From positions 57,867 through 121,866 of the forward strand of contig NZ_RKKU01000011.1 in the NCBI RefSeq assembly GCF_003797945.1: 64,000 nt of DNA. Reading direction: 5' to 3'. Shown here piece after piece: positions 40,514 through 50,988 of this stretch. A model generated the notes under the pieces. That model did not search any database. It was given only the letters and a program-made list of their open reading frames with translations, and had not been told where the DNA came from. How positions within the stretch are numbered: the first letter of the stretch is position 1; each line of letters begins with the position of its first letter. Position numbers and translations under genes: made by a program. Origin of the DNA: Pseudomonas neustonica (GTDB lineage: Bacteria; Pseudomonadota; Gammaproteobacteria; Pseudomonadales; Pseudomonadaceae).

Positions 40514-42952
40514 ATGGATCACAGCGTACACAACAAACTGGTTTCCTTTATCTGGAACATCGCCGACGACTGCCTGCGGGACGTGTATGTGCGTGGTAAG
40601 TACCGCGACGTCATTCTGCCTATGGTGGTTCTCCGGCGCTTGGATACTCTGTTGGAGCCAACCAAGGCTGCGGTTTTGGAAGAGGTGCGCTATCAGCGGG
40701 AAGAGATGCTGGCGACAGAGCTGGATGAGGAGCCTTTGAAAGAGGCGTCTGGTTACGTGTTCTACAACATCTCCAAGTGGACGCTGACCAGCCTCTACAG
40801 TACCGCCACCAACAACCGGCAGATTCTTCTGGCCAACGTCGAAGAGTACCTCAACGGTTTTAGCGCCAACGTTCAGGAAATCATCGAGCGGTTCGAGTTA
40901 AAGAGCAAAATCCAGCACATGGCCAACAAGGACGTGCTGTTGGATGTTGTAGAGAAATTCGTCTCCCCAAAGATCAACCTTACCCCGTACGATGCCGTAG
41001 ACCCGGATGGCTACAAACAGCCGGCACTATCTAACCTGGGGATGGGGTATGTATTTGAAGAGCTGATCCGCAAATTCAACGAAGAAAACAATGAAGAGGC
41101 CGGCGAGCACTTTACCCCGCGGGAAGTGATTGAGCTGATGACCCATCTGGTGTTCGACCCGATCAAGGAGGATCTGCCGCTCACCCTCACCGTGTACGAC
41201 CCGGCCTGCGGCAGCGGCGGCATGCTCACTGAATCCCAGGACTTCATTGAAGAGAAATATCCCTCCGATCCTTCTTCCAAAAGTCAGCGGGACATCTACC
41301 TCTACGGCAAGGAAATCAACGACGAAACCTACGCCATCTGTAAATCCGACATGATGATCAAGGGCAACAACCCGGAGAACATCAAGGTGGGCTCCACCCT
41401 GTCCACCGATGAATTCGCCTCCAGCCGCTTCGACTTCATGCTCTCCAACCCGCCCTACGGCAAAAGCTGGGCCTCGGAGCAGAAGCACATCAAGGACGGC
41501 AGCGACGTCATCGACCCGCGCTTCAAGATCAAGCTCAGGGACTACTGGGGCAATGAAGAGGACTGCGACGCCACCCCGCGCTCCAGCGATGGCCAGCTGC
41601 TGTTCCTCATGGAAATGGTCAGCAAGATGAAAGACCCGGCCACGGGTTCAAAAGGCAGTCGCATTGCCTCGGTCCACAACGGCTCCAGCCTGTTCACCGG
41701 CGATGCCGGCGGCGGCGAAAGCAATATCCGCCGTTACATCATCGAGAACGACTGCCTGGAAGCCATCGTCCAGCTGCCCAACAACCTGTTCTACAACACC
41801 GGCATCACCACCTATATCTGGGTGCTGAACAACAACAAACCGGAAAACCGGCGCGGCAAGGTGCAGTTGATTGATGCCAGCCTGCTGTACCGCAAGCTGC
41901 GCAAGAACCTGGGCAACAAGAACTGCGAATTCGCCCCGGAACATATCGAGGAAATCACCCGCACCTACCTGGACTGCGCGGCCATCGAGCGCGAGATGAA
42001 CAGCAACAACGACCCGACAGGCATCGCCAGCCAGGTATTCCGCAACGAAGACTTCGGCTATCACAAGGTCACCATCGAACGCCCGGACCGCCGTAAGGCC
42101 CAGTTCTCCGAAGAGCGTATCGCTGGTCTTCGCTTCGACAAACAGATCAGCGAGGTCATGGAGCACCTCTATGCCGAACACGGCGACAAGGTCTACGACC
42201 ACACCGGCCACGGCAAGGACAGCAAGCAGAGCTTCCTGAAAAGCATCGAGAAGCAGGTCATGGCCTGGTGTGAAGACAACGACATCAGCCTCAACACCAA
42301 GGCCAAAACCAAACTGCTGGATGTGAAACGCTGGGCAAGCCTCAAGGCCCTGGTGGACACCGCCCGTGAACTCATGGCCGCCATCGGTGAGGGTGAGTTC
42401 AATGATTACAACCAGTTCAAAAAACAGGTGGACGCCGAACTCAAGGCCAGAAAGATTAAGCTCTCCGTTCCCGAGAAGAACGCCATCCTCAATGCCGTAA
42501 GTTGGTACGACGACACCGCCGAAAAAGTGATCAAGAAAGTGGTCAAGCTCAAAGACGACAAGCTGGATGAACTGCTACACCGCTACGACTGCACCCAGGA
42601 TCAACTGCCGGACTACGGCCTGTACCCCACCGGCAAGGCCAACGAATACCTCATCTTTGAGTCTAGCGCCGACCTGCGTGACAGCGAATCCATCCCCCTG
42701 CTCAAGGAGGGCGACAAGCAAGGCATCCACGACTACTTCCTGGAAGAAGTGAAGCCCCATGTGGAGGAAGCCTGGATCAACCTGGATTCCACCAAAATAG
42801 GCTACGAAATCAGCTTCAACAAATACTTCTACCGCCACAAGCCACTGCGCTCACTGGAAGAAGTGGCCCAGGATATTATCAGCCTGGAACAGAAGGCCGA
42901 GGGGCTGATTGCACAGATTCTGGGTGTGGATGTTGAGCAGGTGCAGGGGTAG
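40514..42952 (+). CDS. hsdM: Type I restriction-modification methyltransferase subunit (system 2)
   Basis: 812-residue HsdM. Motif I DPACGSGG is near 229-236 and NPPY is at 312-315, with the helical N-domain (NIADDCLRDVYVRGKYRD) and EHFTPREVIELM. ATG 40514 is chosen because AGGAA lies five bases upstream. The reading frame is open to 40403, but that extension looks non-coding. It is only distantly related to the HsdM at 13906, so the two systems were acquired separately. The C-terminal 250 residues beyond the methylase core are long and helical. Confidence 0.95.
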   Translation: MDHSVHNKLVSFIWNIADDCLRDVYVRGKYRDVILPMVVLRRLDTLLEPTKAAVLEEVRYQREEMLATELDEEPLKEASGYVFYNISKWTLTSLYSTATNNRQILLANVEEYLNGFSANVQEIIERFELKSKIQHMANKDVLLDVVEKFVSPKINLTPYDAVDPDGYKQPALSNLGMGYVFEELIRKFNEENNEEAGEHFTPREVIELMTHLVFDPIKEDLPLTLTVYDPACGSGGMLTESQDFIEEKYPSDPSSKSQRDIYLYGKEINDETYAICKSDMMIKGNNPENIKVGSTLSTDEFASSRFDFMLSNPPYGKSWASEQKHIKDGSDVIDPRFKIKLRDYWGNEEDCDATPRSSDGQLLFLMEMVSKMKDPATGSKGSRIASVHNGSSLFTGDAGGGESNIRRYIIENDCLEAIVQLPNNLFYNTGITTYIWVLNNNKPENRRGKVQLIDASLLYRKLRKNLGNKNCEFAPEHIEEITRTYLDCAAIEREMNSNNDPTGIASQVFRNEDFGYHKVTIERPDRRKAQFSEERIAGLRFDKQISEVMEHLYAEHGDKVYDHTGHGKDSKQSFLKSIEKQVMAWCEDNDISLNTKAKTKLLDVKRWASLKALVDTARELMAAIGEGEFNDYNQFKKQVDAELKARKIKLSVPEKNAILNAVSWYDDTAEKVIKKVVKLKDDKLDELLHRYDCTQDQLPDYGLYPTGKANEYLIFESSADLRDSESIPLLKEGDKQGIHDYFLEEVKPHVEEAWINLDSTKIGYEISFNKYFYRHKPLRSLEEVAQDIISLEQKAEGLIAQILGVDVEQVQG

Positions 42953-42958
42953 GTGGCT

Positions 42959-44272
42959 ATGTTGAGTATTGCTGAATTGCCGAAGTATGAGTCTTATAAA
43001 GATTCCGGGGTTGATTGGCTCGGCGAGATCCCGGCTGACTGGGATGTGAGGCGCTTAAAGTACTTGTTTCACGAGGTCAATGAGCGGAGTGAAAGCGGAG
43101 GGGAAAATTTGCTTTCAGTGTCTCAATATACGGGAGTCACTCCAAAGTCAGAAAGAATGGCTGACGGAGACTTGATGACAAATGCTGAAAGTTTAGAAGG
43201 TTATAAAATCGTCCGTAGAAACGATCTTGTGAGTAATATTATGCTCGCTTGGAATGGCAGCTTAGGGTTTTCTGCTTTTGATGGAATCGTTAGCCCAGCT
43301 TACTCAGTATACCGGCTGAAAGATAATAATAGTCATGGTTACTTCCATTACTTGCTTCGTACGGAAATATATAAAGCGGAATACAAGAGAAAAAGCACGG
43401 GCGTCATAGATAGTAGGCTGCGCTTATATAGTGATGACTTCTATGATGTCTGGGGTCTGATGCCAACTTCAGGCGAGCAGGTTGCCATAGCCAAATTCCT
43501 CGACAAAAAAACCACCCAAATCGACGAAGCCATTGCCATCAAAGAGAAGCAGATCGCCCTGCTGAAAGAGCGCAAGCAAATCATTATCCAAAAAGCTGTC
43601 ACCCAGGGGCTTGATCCCAATGTGCCCATGAAAGATTCCGGCGTGGACTGGATTGGGGAGATTCCAGCGCATTGGGAGGTTAGGAGAAGCAAGTTCCTTT
43701 TTACACAGCGAAAAGAGAGGGCGTGGACTGATGATGTGCAGCTTTCTGCGACTCAGGCTTACGGCGTTATCCCTCAAGATAAATACGAAGAATTGACAGG
43801 GTATAGGGTTGTCAAGATTCAGTTTCATCTCGATAAACGGAAGCATGTGGAAAGAGACGATTTCGTGATCAGTATGCGAAGCTTCCAGGGCGGGCTTGAG
43901 CGTGCATGGTCGAGAGGTTGCATTCGTTCATCGTATGTTGTTCTTCGTCCTCTCCAGAAGATTGATCCAGGGTTCTATGCCTATCTACTCAAGCTGCCAG
44001 CTTATATAGCAGCGTTACAGAGAACGGCCAGTTTTATTCGCGACGGCCAAGACCTGAATTTTGAGAACTTTTCTAAGGTGGACCTGTTCATTCCTCCAGT
44101 CGAAGAGCAACGAAAAATCGGCAAGTATGTCAGCGGATTCCTTGCCTCATCGGATAAGGGAGTCGAGTTGCTTGCCGCGCAAATCGAAAAGCTCAAAGAA
44201 TACAAAACCACCCTGATTAACAGCGCTGTCACCGGGAAAATCCGAATCACCCCCGACATGGTGGAGGCCTGA
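42959..44272 (+). CDS. hsdS: Type I specificity subunit (system 2)
   Basis: 437-residue HsdS with the repeated entry motifs YKDSGVDWLGEIPADW near residue 14 and MKDSGVDWIGEIPAHW near residue 224, each before a recognition domain and a helical spacer. The recognition domains are AT-richer than the rest of the operon, as is usual for exchanged domains. ATG 42959 or GTG 42953 may be the start; AGGTGG just ahead of the ATG favours 42959. The entry motifs resemble those of the first HsdS, while the variable parts clearly differ, so the DNA targets should differ. Confidence 0.94.
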   Translation: MLSIAELPKYESYKDSGVDWLGEIPADWDVRRLKYLFHEVNERSESGGENLLSVSQYTGVTPKSERMADGDLMTNAESLEGYKIVRRNDLVSNIMLAWNGSLGFSAFDGIVSPAYSVYRLKDNNSHGYFHYLLRTEIYKAEYKRKSTGVIDSRLRLYSDDFYDVWGLMPTSGEQVAIAKFLDKKTTQIDEAIAIKEKQIALLKERKQIIIQKAVTQGLDPNVPMKDSGVDWIGEIPAHWEVRRSKFLFTQRKERAWTDDVQLSATQAYGVIPQDKYEELTGYRVVKIQFHLDKRKHVERDDFVISMRSFQGGLERAWSRGCIRSSYVVLRPLQKIDPGFYAYLLKLPAYIAALQRTASFIRDGQDLNFENFSKVDLFIPPVEEQRKIGKYVSGFLASSDKGVELLAAQIEKLKEYKTTLINSAVTGKIRITPDMVEA

Positions 44273-44278
44273 TCCAGC

Positions 44279-45679
44279 ATGACAGTACAGGTCGCCACCT
44301 GCAGCGCTGCCCAGCTCTTCTCTGAATGTTTGCATCCAGAGACATCTTCGATCGCCAATGCCATTATCACCAGCGATAAGGAGACAGTGACGGGATCGCT
44401 GACTATCCCGGAATACCAGCGCCCCTATTGCTGGCAGGACAAGCAACTGGATGGTTTGCTGCGGGATATCGCGTCGCACACCCAGCGAAATGCTGAACTG
44501 CCTTACTATCTGGGCAGCCTGATCCTGCATCAGGAAGGCGGCAAACTGAATATCATCGACGGCCAGCAGCGCATCACCACCCTGGCGCTGATGGGCTGCC
44601 TGCTGGATCCCGACCCGTCGAGCGTAGGTGGCCTGGTCTACGAACACCCCATCAGCCAGCAGCAGATCAAGCACAACCTACAGTGGCTGCGTGACCGTCT
44701 GGATCGGGTGCGAGACGGGATCGACTTCCATAAGCTGCAATTCACCCTGGTGATTACCCAATCAGAAGATGATGCCTACCGCTTCTTCGAAACCCAGAAC
44801 ACCGGCGGGGTAAGGCTGGGCGGCCCGGATATCATCAAGGCCCACCACCTGCGGGCGGTGGACAAGCTGTACCAGCCACAGTTTGCCCGCCAGTGGGAAG
44901 CCATGGGCTCGCTGGACAGCACGGTCAGCGCGTTGTTGAAAGGCCGCTATTGGCAGGGCGTGAAACCACGGGAGCTACCGCCCCACAACCAACAGCAGCG
45001 GATTCGCGACTGTATTGTCTCTGAACTGGCGCAGGGCACCGGTGAAGGCGACGACATTGCCTATGGCCGCATTCGCCGCCAGATTGGCCTGGCAGGCGAC
45101 GTCCGCCAGCAGGCCGACCAGCAAGGCTACGAAGTGCGCCAGCCATTGAACGCGGGCATCAACAGCATCCGCTATCTGGCCTATTTTCAGGGCCTGCACA
45201 AACGGTACTGGCAGCAGCCAGATCTGGCGCATCTGCGCGAATATCGGCAGTTCATCGAGTGGCTAAAAGGCTTGTCTGGTTGCGGCTATCTCGAAAAACT
45301 CTACGAGGCCTGCCTTCTGCTTTATATCAGCCAGTTTGGTGAAAACCAGCTGGAGCGAGCGGCTAAGAAGCTGTTTCGTGTGGTGTATTCGAGACGAGTG
45401 AGTAATCAAAAGTCTGTGCGTGAGAACTCTGTTCCGGCCTTTGTTCGAGAGTATCCGATTCTGGACTGGATCGCCGCCAGCTATACCCCCGAGCAGTGCT
45501 TTGAATTCCTGGACAGCTTCAACCTCAGAGTGGATTCAAGCAATTTGGACAAGAACAGTGTGAAGCGGCGGTTTATGGACGCAGTTTGCGAGCAGTTTGG
45601 TTTGCAGTTGGATGCAGGGCAGTACGAAAGTCGCTTCGCTGCTGCATTACACCAGCAAATTGTGGGAGGGCGGAGATGA
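44279..45679 (+). CDS. DUF262 protein without a DUF1524 nuclease part
   Basis: 466 residues. The DUF262 features IPEYQRPYCWQ and DGQQR (94-98) are clear, but the C-terminal His-Asn nuclease domain is missing. It could be a regulatory or nucleotide-sensing partner for the next protein, in the manner of split GmrS/GmrD pairs. It starts 6 bases after hsdS and its TGA overlaps the next ATG. Family assignment is firm; the partnership is inferred. Confidence 0.88.
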   Translation: MTVQVATCSAAQLFSECLHPETSSIANAIITSDKETVTGSLTIPEYQRPYCWQDKQLDGLLRDIASHTQRNAELPYYLGSLILHQEGGKLNIIDGQQRITTLALMGCLLDPDPSSVGGLVYEHPISQQQIKHNLQWLRDRLDRVRDGIDFHKLQFTLVITQSEDDAYRFFETQNTGGVRLGGPDIIKAHHLRAVDKLYQPQFARQWEAMGSLDSTVSALLKGRYWQGVKPRELPPHNQQQRIRDCIVSELAQGTGEGDDIAYGRIRRQIGLAGDVRQQADQQGYEVRQPLNAGINSIRYLAYFQGLHKRYWQQPDLAHLREYRQFIEWLKGLSGCGYLEKLYEACLLLYISQFGENQLERAAKKLFRVVYSRRVSNQKSVRENSVPAFVREYPILDWIAASYTPEQCFEFLDSFNLRVDSSNLDKNSVKRRFMDAVCEQFGLQLDAGQYESRFAAALHQQIVGGRR

Positions 45680-47670
45680 GGGCGCTTGCGGAGCATCATG
45701 TGCGCACCGAAGTGCTGACGCTGGCAGCGGTCCGCACCCGCGGTATGGCCTTCGTCATTCCCAGCTATCAGCGTCCGTATGTATGGCGTGATGAGGATGT
45801 ACTCAAACTGTTTGACGATATCCGGGACGCTTACAAGGCGAGGGAGCCTCAGTACTTTATCGGCAGTGTGTTGTCAGCTATTCGTGATGAGGGAGAACTG
45901 CTCACTTACGAGCTGATTGACGGTCAACAGCGCACGACTACTTTGATGTTGTTGTCACTGGCGTTCAAGGCTGCTGGTGTGATCACGCCTTTGGCGGAGG
46001 TTTCTATCCTTGGTAAAAAGCCTAGATTGACGTTCGAGATCCGTGACGCAGTGAGTGATCTCCTTGGTAGCTATGCGGGGCTGGATCGAATGACGCGCCC
46101 AGGGGCTGATGCCATCGAGAATGACGCCTACCTGACCCATCTGGATGCGAACCTGCGCGTGCTCAAACAGCAGGTCAAGAAGCTGCCTGAAAATGAGAGT
46201 TTCAGCCGAGAGGGGTTTGCCGACTATATCTACCGCAAGGTGAGCTGGGTAAACAATATCGTTCCTTCGAGCATGGACCTCAACCGCCTGTTCGCCAGCA
46301 TGAATACTGCAGGTATTCAGCTGGAGCCGGTCGACCTGTTGAAGGCCAAACTTTTCCGTAAACTGACAAGTGACCTGCCGCTGTACAGCGCAATCTGGCA
46401 GGCCTGTGAGCATACGGAGAACTATTTTGAACGTAATCTCCGACAGCTGTTCCCTAATGCCAACTGGCATGCCATTGAGTATTCAGCTCTCAAAAGCTAC
46501 GAGAGTAGTGGCATTCAGCAGAAGTCAGTTGATAGCGAAGGGCGCTCGGGAACATTGAGCGGTAAGACGCTTGCGTCGCTGTTAGAGGAGGTCAAAGCCG
46601 GTGATGCCTCAGCGAATGTTGAGCTGAAGGCCGACAAGGACGTCCAGGAGGGCATTGAAGACGAAACCGTCTATTGTCGCTCAATCGTTAGCTTCGAGCT
46701 GCTGTTGATTCACGCGTTGCGGGTTTTCTGCGCATTGAGGGGCTGGCCGGATATCAGCGCACGAATTAAGGCGTCCAACCTGATGGCCTGTTTTGAGTGT
46801 TTGCTCAACAAGGACGAGGTCGAAATCAAGTCTTTCATCCAGTTGCTTTGGCAGGTTCGATACCAGTTTGACACCTGGGTGGTGAAGTGGGTGGAGCATG
46901 ATGACAGCGCCGACCCTCAGCTGCGACTCACCTACATGAGCCGTTCTCAATCCGGCGGAAAATACTACATCAACCGCAGTGCGCGAGAGTTGAGCGAGCT
47001 GGTTCAGTTGCAAGCGGTGCGAAACTCTACGGGTGACCGTTCCGCGCATTACTGGCTGACCGCTTTTCTCGCACGGTTGGTGTTGGATCCAGATATGGGC
47101 TATGAGCAAGCGTTGTCGGCCTTGGAAAAGATCGACAATCAGCTTTCGCTTGCAACAGAAACCCAAAAAGAGGCCAGTTTCAAAATCGCCGTTGGGGGTG
47201 CGCCGGCTACTGATAGCTGGGCATCTGTTTCACGGTATCTGGCCAGCGCGAAGGGGACTAGCTTCGAGCATTATTGGTTTCAGAAGCTGGAATACCTGCT
47301 CTGGAAAAACGGTGACAAGGATGATGAAAAGCTCAAGCGGTACCGAATCACATCAAAGAACTCTGTGGAGCACGTGCATCCTCAGCGTGAGGAGTACAAA
47401 AAGTCCCTGTCCAAGGAGTCGCTGGATGCGTTCGGCAACCTGGTGTTGCTGAGTCCGGGCGAAAACTCGTCATACAGCAACCAGACGGTTGGTAAAAAGC
47501 GTGAAGACTTTAGGGACAAACCCCGGTATGACGCATTGAAGCTGAAGGCGATATTTGAGATCTATGATCAGGCTGACAAGCGTTGGGGTGTAGACGAGAT
47601 CGCCGAGCACCAAAGGCGGATGATTGCATTACTGGAAAGTCACTACGGGCAAGGAGCGATAAATGGTTAG
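45676..47670 (+). CDS. DUF262/DUF1524 protein (GmrSD/BrxU type)
   Basis: 664 residues from ATG 45676, which overlaps the preceding TGA as ATGA; a longer frame from 45586 lies inside the upstream gene. DUF262 has IPSYQRPYVW and DGQQR at 82-86. Near residue 565 the DUF1524 motif EHVHP is followed by FGNLVLLSPGENSSYSN, with the His and Asn expected of this nuclease fold. The protein probably cuts modified DNA. It overlaps hsdR by 8 bases, so all five genes of this operon are tightly packed. Confidence 0.9.
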   Translation: MRALAEHHVRTEVLTLAAVRTRGMAFVIPSYQRPYVWRDEDVLKLFDDIRDAYKAREPQYFIGSVLSAIRDEGELLTYELIDGQQRTTTLMLLSLAFKAAGVITPLAEVSILGKKPRLTFEIRDAVSDLLGSYAGLDRMTRPGADAIENDAYLTHLDANLRVLKQQVKKLPENESFSREGFADYIYRKVSWVNNIVPSSMDLNRLFASMNTAGIQLEPVDLLKAKLFRKLTSDLPLYSAIWQACEHTENYFERNLRQLFPNANWHAIEYSALKSYESSGIQQKSVDSEGRSGTLSGKTLASLLEEVKAGDASANVELKADKDVQEGIEDETVYCRSIVSFELLLIHALRVFCALRGWPDISARIKASNLMACFECLLNKDEVEIKSFIQLLWQVRYQFDTWVVKWVEHDDSADPQLRLTYMSRSQSGGKYYINRSARELSELVQLQAVRNSTGDRSAHYWLTAFLARLVLDPDMGYEQALSALEKIDNQLSLATETQKEASFKIAVGGAPATDSWASVSRYLASAKGTSFEHYWFQKLEYLLWKNGDKDDEKLKRYRITSKNSVEHVHPQREEYKKSLSKESLDAFGNLVLLSPGENSSYSNQTVGKKREDFRDKPRYDALKLKAIFEIYDQADKRWGVDEIAEHQRRMIALLESHYGQGAING

Positions 47671-50600
47671 CCAAACCAATGAGTTGGCGTTGGAAGTAGC
47701 CATCGAGCAGGCGCTCACGGGGATGACCACTGAAGCCTACAAACAGGCCACTGAATTGAATGAATCCCCGACGGGACAGTTGGTTGCCAACAACGGCTTC
47801 GAGCTTGGGCTACCTTCTGATTTTAATGCTCAATTCGCTCTGGATGAAAAGCAGTTCTGGCGCTTCCTTGAGAAGACCCAGGCCAAGGAGCTGGGTAAGC
47901 TGCAAAAGCATAACCCCTCCGACTGGAGTCGCAAGCTCATTGAGCGCTATGACCGGCTCATCAAAAAGCACGGCATTTTGTATCTGCTGAAGAAAGGGCT
48001 AGCGGTCGACGATGCGCACTTTCAGTTGATGTACCCAGCTCCGTTGGCCAGCAGTAGTGAGAAGGTGAAGCAGAACTTTACTGCGAATATCTTTAGCTGT
48101 ACCCGCCAGGTGCGTTACTCCCAAGCAAACCCCCTCCATGAGATCGATATGGTTCTATTTCTCAACGGCATCCCGTTGGTGACTATGGAGCTTAAAAACC
48201 CATGGACCGGGCAAACTGCGCGTTATCAAGGGCAGAAGCAGTATCGCGAGGGCCGCGATGCAAATCAGCCATTGCTCAGCTTCGCTCGTTGTCTGGTGCA
48301 CATGGCTGTGGACACCGATGAGGTGTACATGACCACCAAGCTGGATGGAAAGAACACCTACTTCTTGCCGTTTAACAAAGGCCATAATTTCGGCCAAGGT
48401 AACCCGCCTAACCCGAATGGACACAAGACAGCCTATCTGTGGCAGGAAGTGCTCACCAAGGAGAGCTTGGCCAATATCATTCAGCACTTCATGCGCCTGG
48501 ATGGCAGCAGCAAGGACCCGCTGGGTAAACGTACGCTTTTCTTTCCTCGATACCACCAGATGGAAGTCGTGAGGCGCTTGGTGGATCACGCTGCCCACCA
48601 TGGCGTAGGTCACACGTATCTGATTCAGCATTCGGCAGGTTCGGGCAAGTCAAACTCGATTACATGGGCTGCGTATCAGTTGATTGAAGCCTATCCGGCG
48701 TCTGATGAAGCTGCTCGAGGCAGAGCGTTGGACACACCGTTATTCGACTCGGTAATCGTGGTCACTGATCGACGCCTACTGGATAAGCAGATTCGCGACA
48801 ACATCAAGGACTTCTCCGAGGTCAAGAATATCGTTGCGCCGGTGTTCAAATCTTCTGAGCTGAAAAGCGCGCTGGAGAGCGGTAAAAAGATCATCATCAC
48901 CACGATTCAAAAATTCCCCTTCATCGTCGACGGGATAGAGAATCTGAGTGACAAGCGTTTTGCGGTGATCATTGATGAGGCTCATAGCTCTCAGTCCGGT
49001 TCGGCTCACGACAATATGAACCGGGCAATGGGGCAGGAGGATGACGAGGATGATCAGGATAAAATTCTGAGAGCCATGCGTTCACGCAAGATGCGTGGTA
49101 ACGCTTCCTACCTGGCATTTACTGCGACCCCCAAGAACACCACCCTGGAAAAGTTTGGTGAAAAGCAGGCTGACGGCACCTACAAGCCATTTCACCTTTA
49201 CTCGATGAAGCAGGCGATCGAGGAGCGCTTCATTCTCGATGTGCTGGCCAACTACACCACGTACCGAGGCTATTACGAAATCGAGAAATCGATCTCTGAG
49301 AACCCGCTGTTTGACACTAAAAAGGCTCAGAAAAAGCTGCGAGCTTACGTGGAACGAAGTGAGCGAACCATTGAGATCAAAGCCGAGATCATGCTTGAGC
49401 ACTTCATCCCTCACGTCGTGAATGCCAAGAAGCTGAAGGGCAAAGCCAAGGGGATGGTCGTAACGCATAATATTGAAACCGCAATTCGCTACCACAAGTC
49501 GATTGCACGAATGCTGCAGGAGAAGGGGAATCCGTTCAAGGCGCTGGTAGCCTTTTCAGGTGCGAAAGAGGTTGACGGTATTGAGTACACCGAAGCGGGA
49601 ATGAACGGCTTCTCGGATAACGACACCAAGGACAAGTTTGATACTGACGAGTACCGGCTGCTAGTTGTAGCCAACAAATATCTGACGGGGTTTGATCAGC
49701 CTAAACTCTGTGCCATGTACATCGACAAACCTCTTGCATCTGTGCTGTGCGTGCAGACATTGTCTCGCCTCAATCGTTCAGCTCCGAAACTGGACAAAAA
49801 AACAGAGGATCTCTTTGTCCTGGATTTTTGTAATTCCATCGACGAGATCAAGGAGGCGTTTGATCCGTTCTATACCTCGACGTCTCTCACAAGGTCGACC
49901 GACGTCAATGTTCTCCACGAGCTCAAGGAGCTGATGGATGATGTCGGCGTGTACGAATGGCATGAGGTAGAGGACTTTGTGAGCCGCTACTTCAACAATG
50001 AGGACGCCCAGACCCTAAGCCCGATTATCGATGTGGCCGCGTCACGGTTTGAGCAAGGCCTGGATCTGGAAGATGGCGACAAGATTGATTTCAAAATCAA
50101 GGCCAAGCAATACGTAAAAGTCTACGGCCAGATGGCGTCGATCATGCCGTATGAGATTGTTGCGTGGGAGAAGCTGTTCTGGTTCCTCAAATTCCTTATT
50201 CCGAAGCTGAAGGTCAAGGACCCAGAGTCAGACTCCATCGATGAGCTTCTAGAGTCGGTAGATCTCAGCTCCTACGGCTTACAGCGAGTAAAACTGAATC
50301 AGGCTATTGCGCTCGATCAGGCTGAGTCCGAGGTTGACCCGCAGAACCCGAATCCGCGCGGTGGGCATGATACGGACCCACAATTTGATCCGTTGGAGGA
50401 CATCGTGCGTTCATTCAATGAGCGCTGGTTTCAGGGGTGGAGCGCGACTCCTGAGGAGCAGAAGGTCAAGTTCGTCAATATCGCCGAAAGCATCAAGCAG
50501 CACCCGGATTTTAAGCCCAAGTATCAAGACAATCCTGACCCGCATAACCGGGAACTGGCTTTCGAAAAAATCCTGAAAGAAGTGATGCTGAAACGGCGTA

Positions 50601-50707
50601 AGGATGAGTTGGAGCTCTACAAGCTGTTTGCCGGAGATGACGCATTCAAGTCAGCATGGATGCAAAGCATGCAGCGGCTGATTACCAATAACACCATGGC
50701 TCCTTGA
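47663..50707 (+). CDS. hsdR: Type I restriction endonuclease/translocase subunit (system 2)
   Basis: 1014-residue HsdR. The nuclease residues D162 and E176-L-K178 (VTMELKNPWTG) lie in the N-domain, Walker A HSAGSGKS is near 323-330 and DEAH is at 438-441. The helical C-domain is complete. No duplicate of its 5' end is seen in this operon, in contrast to system 1. It is clearly related to the HsdR at 21003 but diverged. Intact and probably functional. Confidence 0.95.
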   Translation: MVSQTNELALEVAIEQALTGMTTEAYKQATELNESPTGQLVANNGFELGLPSDFNAQFALDEKQFWRFLEKTQAKELGKLQKHNPSDWSRKLIERYDRLIKKHGILYLLKKGLAVDDAHFQLMYPAPLASSSEKVKQNFTANIFSCTRQVRYSQANPLHEIDMVLFLNGIPLVTMELKNPWTGQTARYQGQKQYREGRDANQPLLSFARCLVHMAVDTDEVYMTTKLDGKNTYFLPFNKGHNFGQGNPPNPNGHKTAYLWQEVLTKESLANIIQHFMRLDGSSKDPLGKRTLFFPRYHQMEVVRRLVDHAAHHGVGHTYLIQHSAGSGKSNSITWAAYQLIEAYPASDEAARGRALDTPLFDSVIVVTDRRLLDKQIRDNIKDFSEVKNIVAPVFKSSELKSALESGKKIIITTIQKFPFIVDGIENLSDKRFAVIIDEAHSSQSGSAHDNMNRAMGQEDDEDDQDKILRAMRSRKMRGNASYLAFTATPKNTTLEKFGEKQADGTYKPFHLYSMKQAIEERFILDVLANYTTYRGYYEIEKSISENPLFDTKKAQKKLRAYVERSERTIEIKAEIMLEHFIPHVVNAKKLKGKAKGMVVTHNIETAIRYHKSIARMLQEKGNPFKALVAFSGAKEVDGIEYTEAGMNGFSDNDTKDKFDTDEYRLLVVANKYLTGFDQPKLCAMYIDKPLASVLCVQTLSRLNRSAPKLDKKTEDLFVLDFCNSIDEIKEAFDPFYTSTSLTRSTDVNVLHELKELMDDVGVYEWHEVEDFVSRYFNNEDAQTLSPIIDVAASRFEQGLDLEDGDKIDFKIKAKQYVKVYGQMASIMPYEIVAWEKLFWFLKFLIPKLKVKDPESDSIDELLESVDLSSYGLQRVKLNQAIALDQAESEVDPQNPNPRGGHDTDPQFDPLEDIVRSFNERWFQGWSATPEEQKVKFVNIAESIKQHPDFKPKYQDNPDPHNRELAFEKILKEVMLKRRKDELELYKLFAGDDAFKSAWMQSMQRLITNNTMAP

Positions 50708-50988
50708 TCATGCAATCGAGGGTGATGGTGTACTGGCGGCTGGTGGGAGCTGAGCTGTTGTCGATTGAGCATGTATCGCCATAGTGTCACGCGAGTGATT
50801 TTAGGCACAGTTGCGTCTAGTGCGCGTAATACGCTTCGATTCTTGCTGGGCCTAATATCGACTGATAAAGTCTCGCGTCCAAGTCGTTCTGTGCGGGCTT
50901 ACGGCGAAAAAGTGCTTTTGCGTTATACCCAGGGACTAGGGTCAGTTACTCAAGACTTTAGCTCTCATTCAATCTGTGAGTGCTGTGA
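50708..50988. other. Intergenic region between the second restriction operon and the glycan cassette
   Basis: 281 bases with one short open frame of no known family. It should contain the promoter of the dehydrogenase gene at 50989. No terminator that I can support was seen. Confidence 0.4.
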
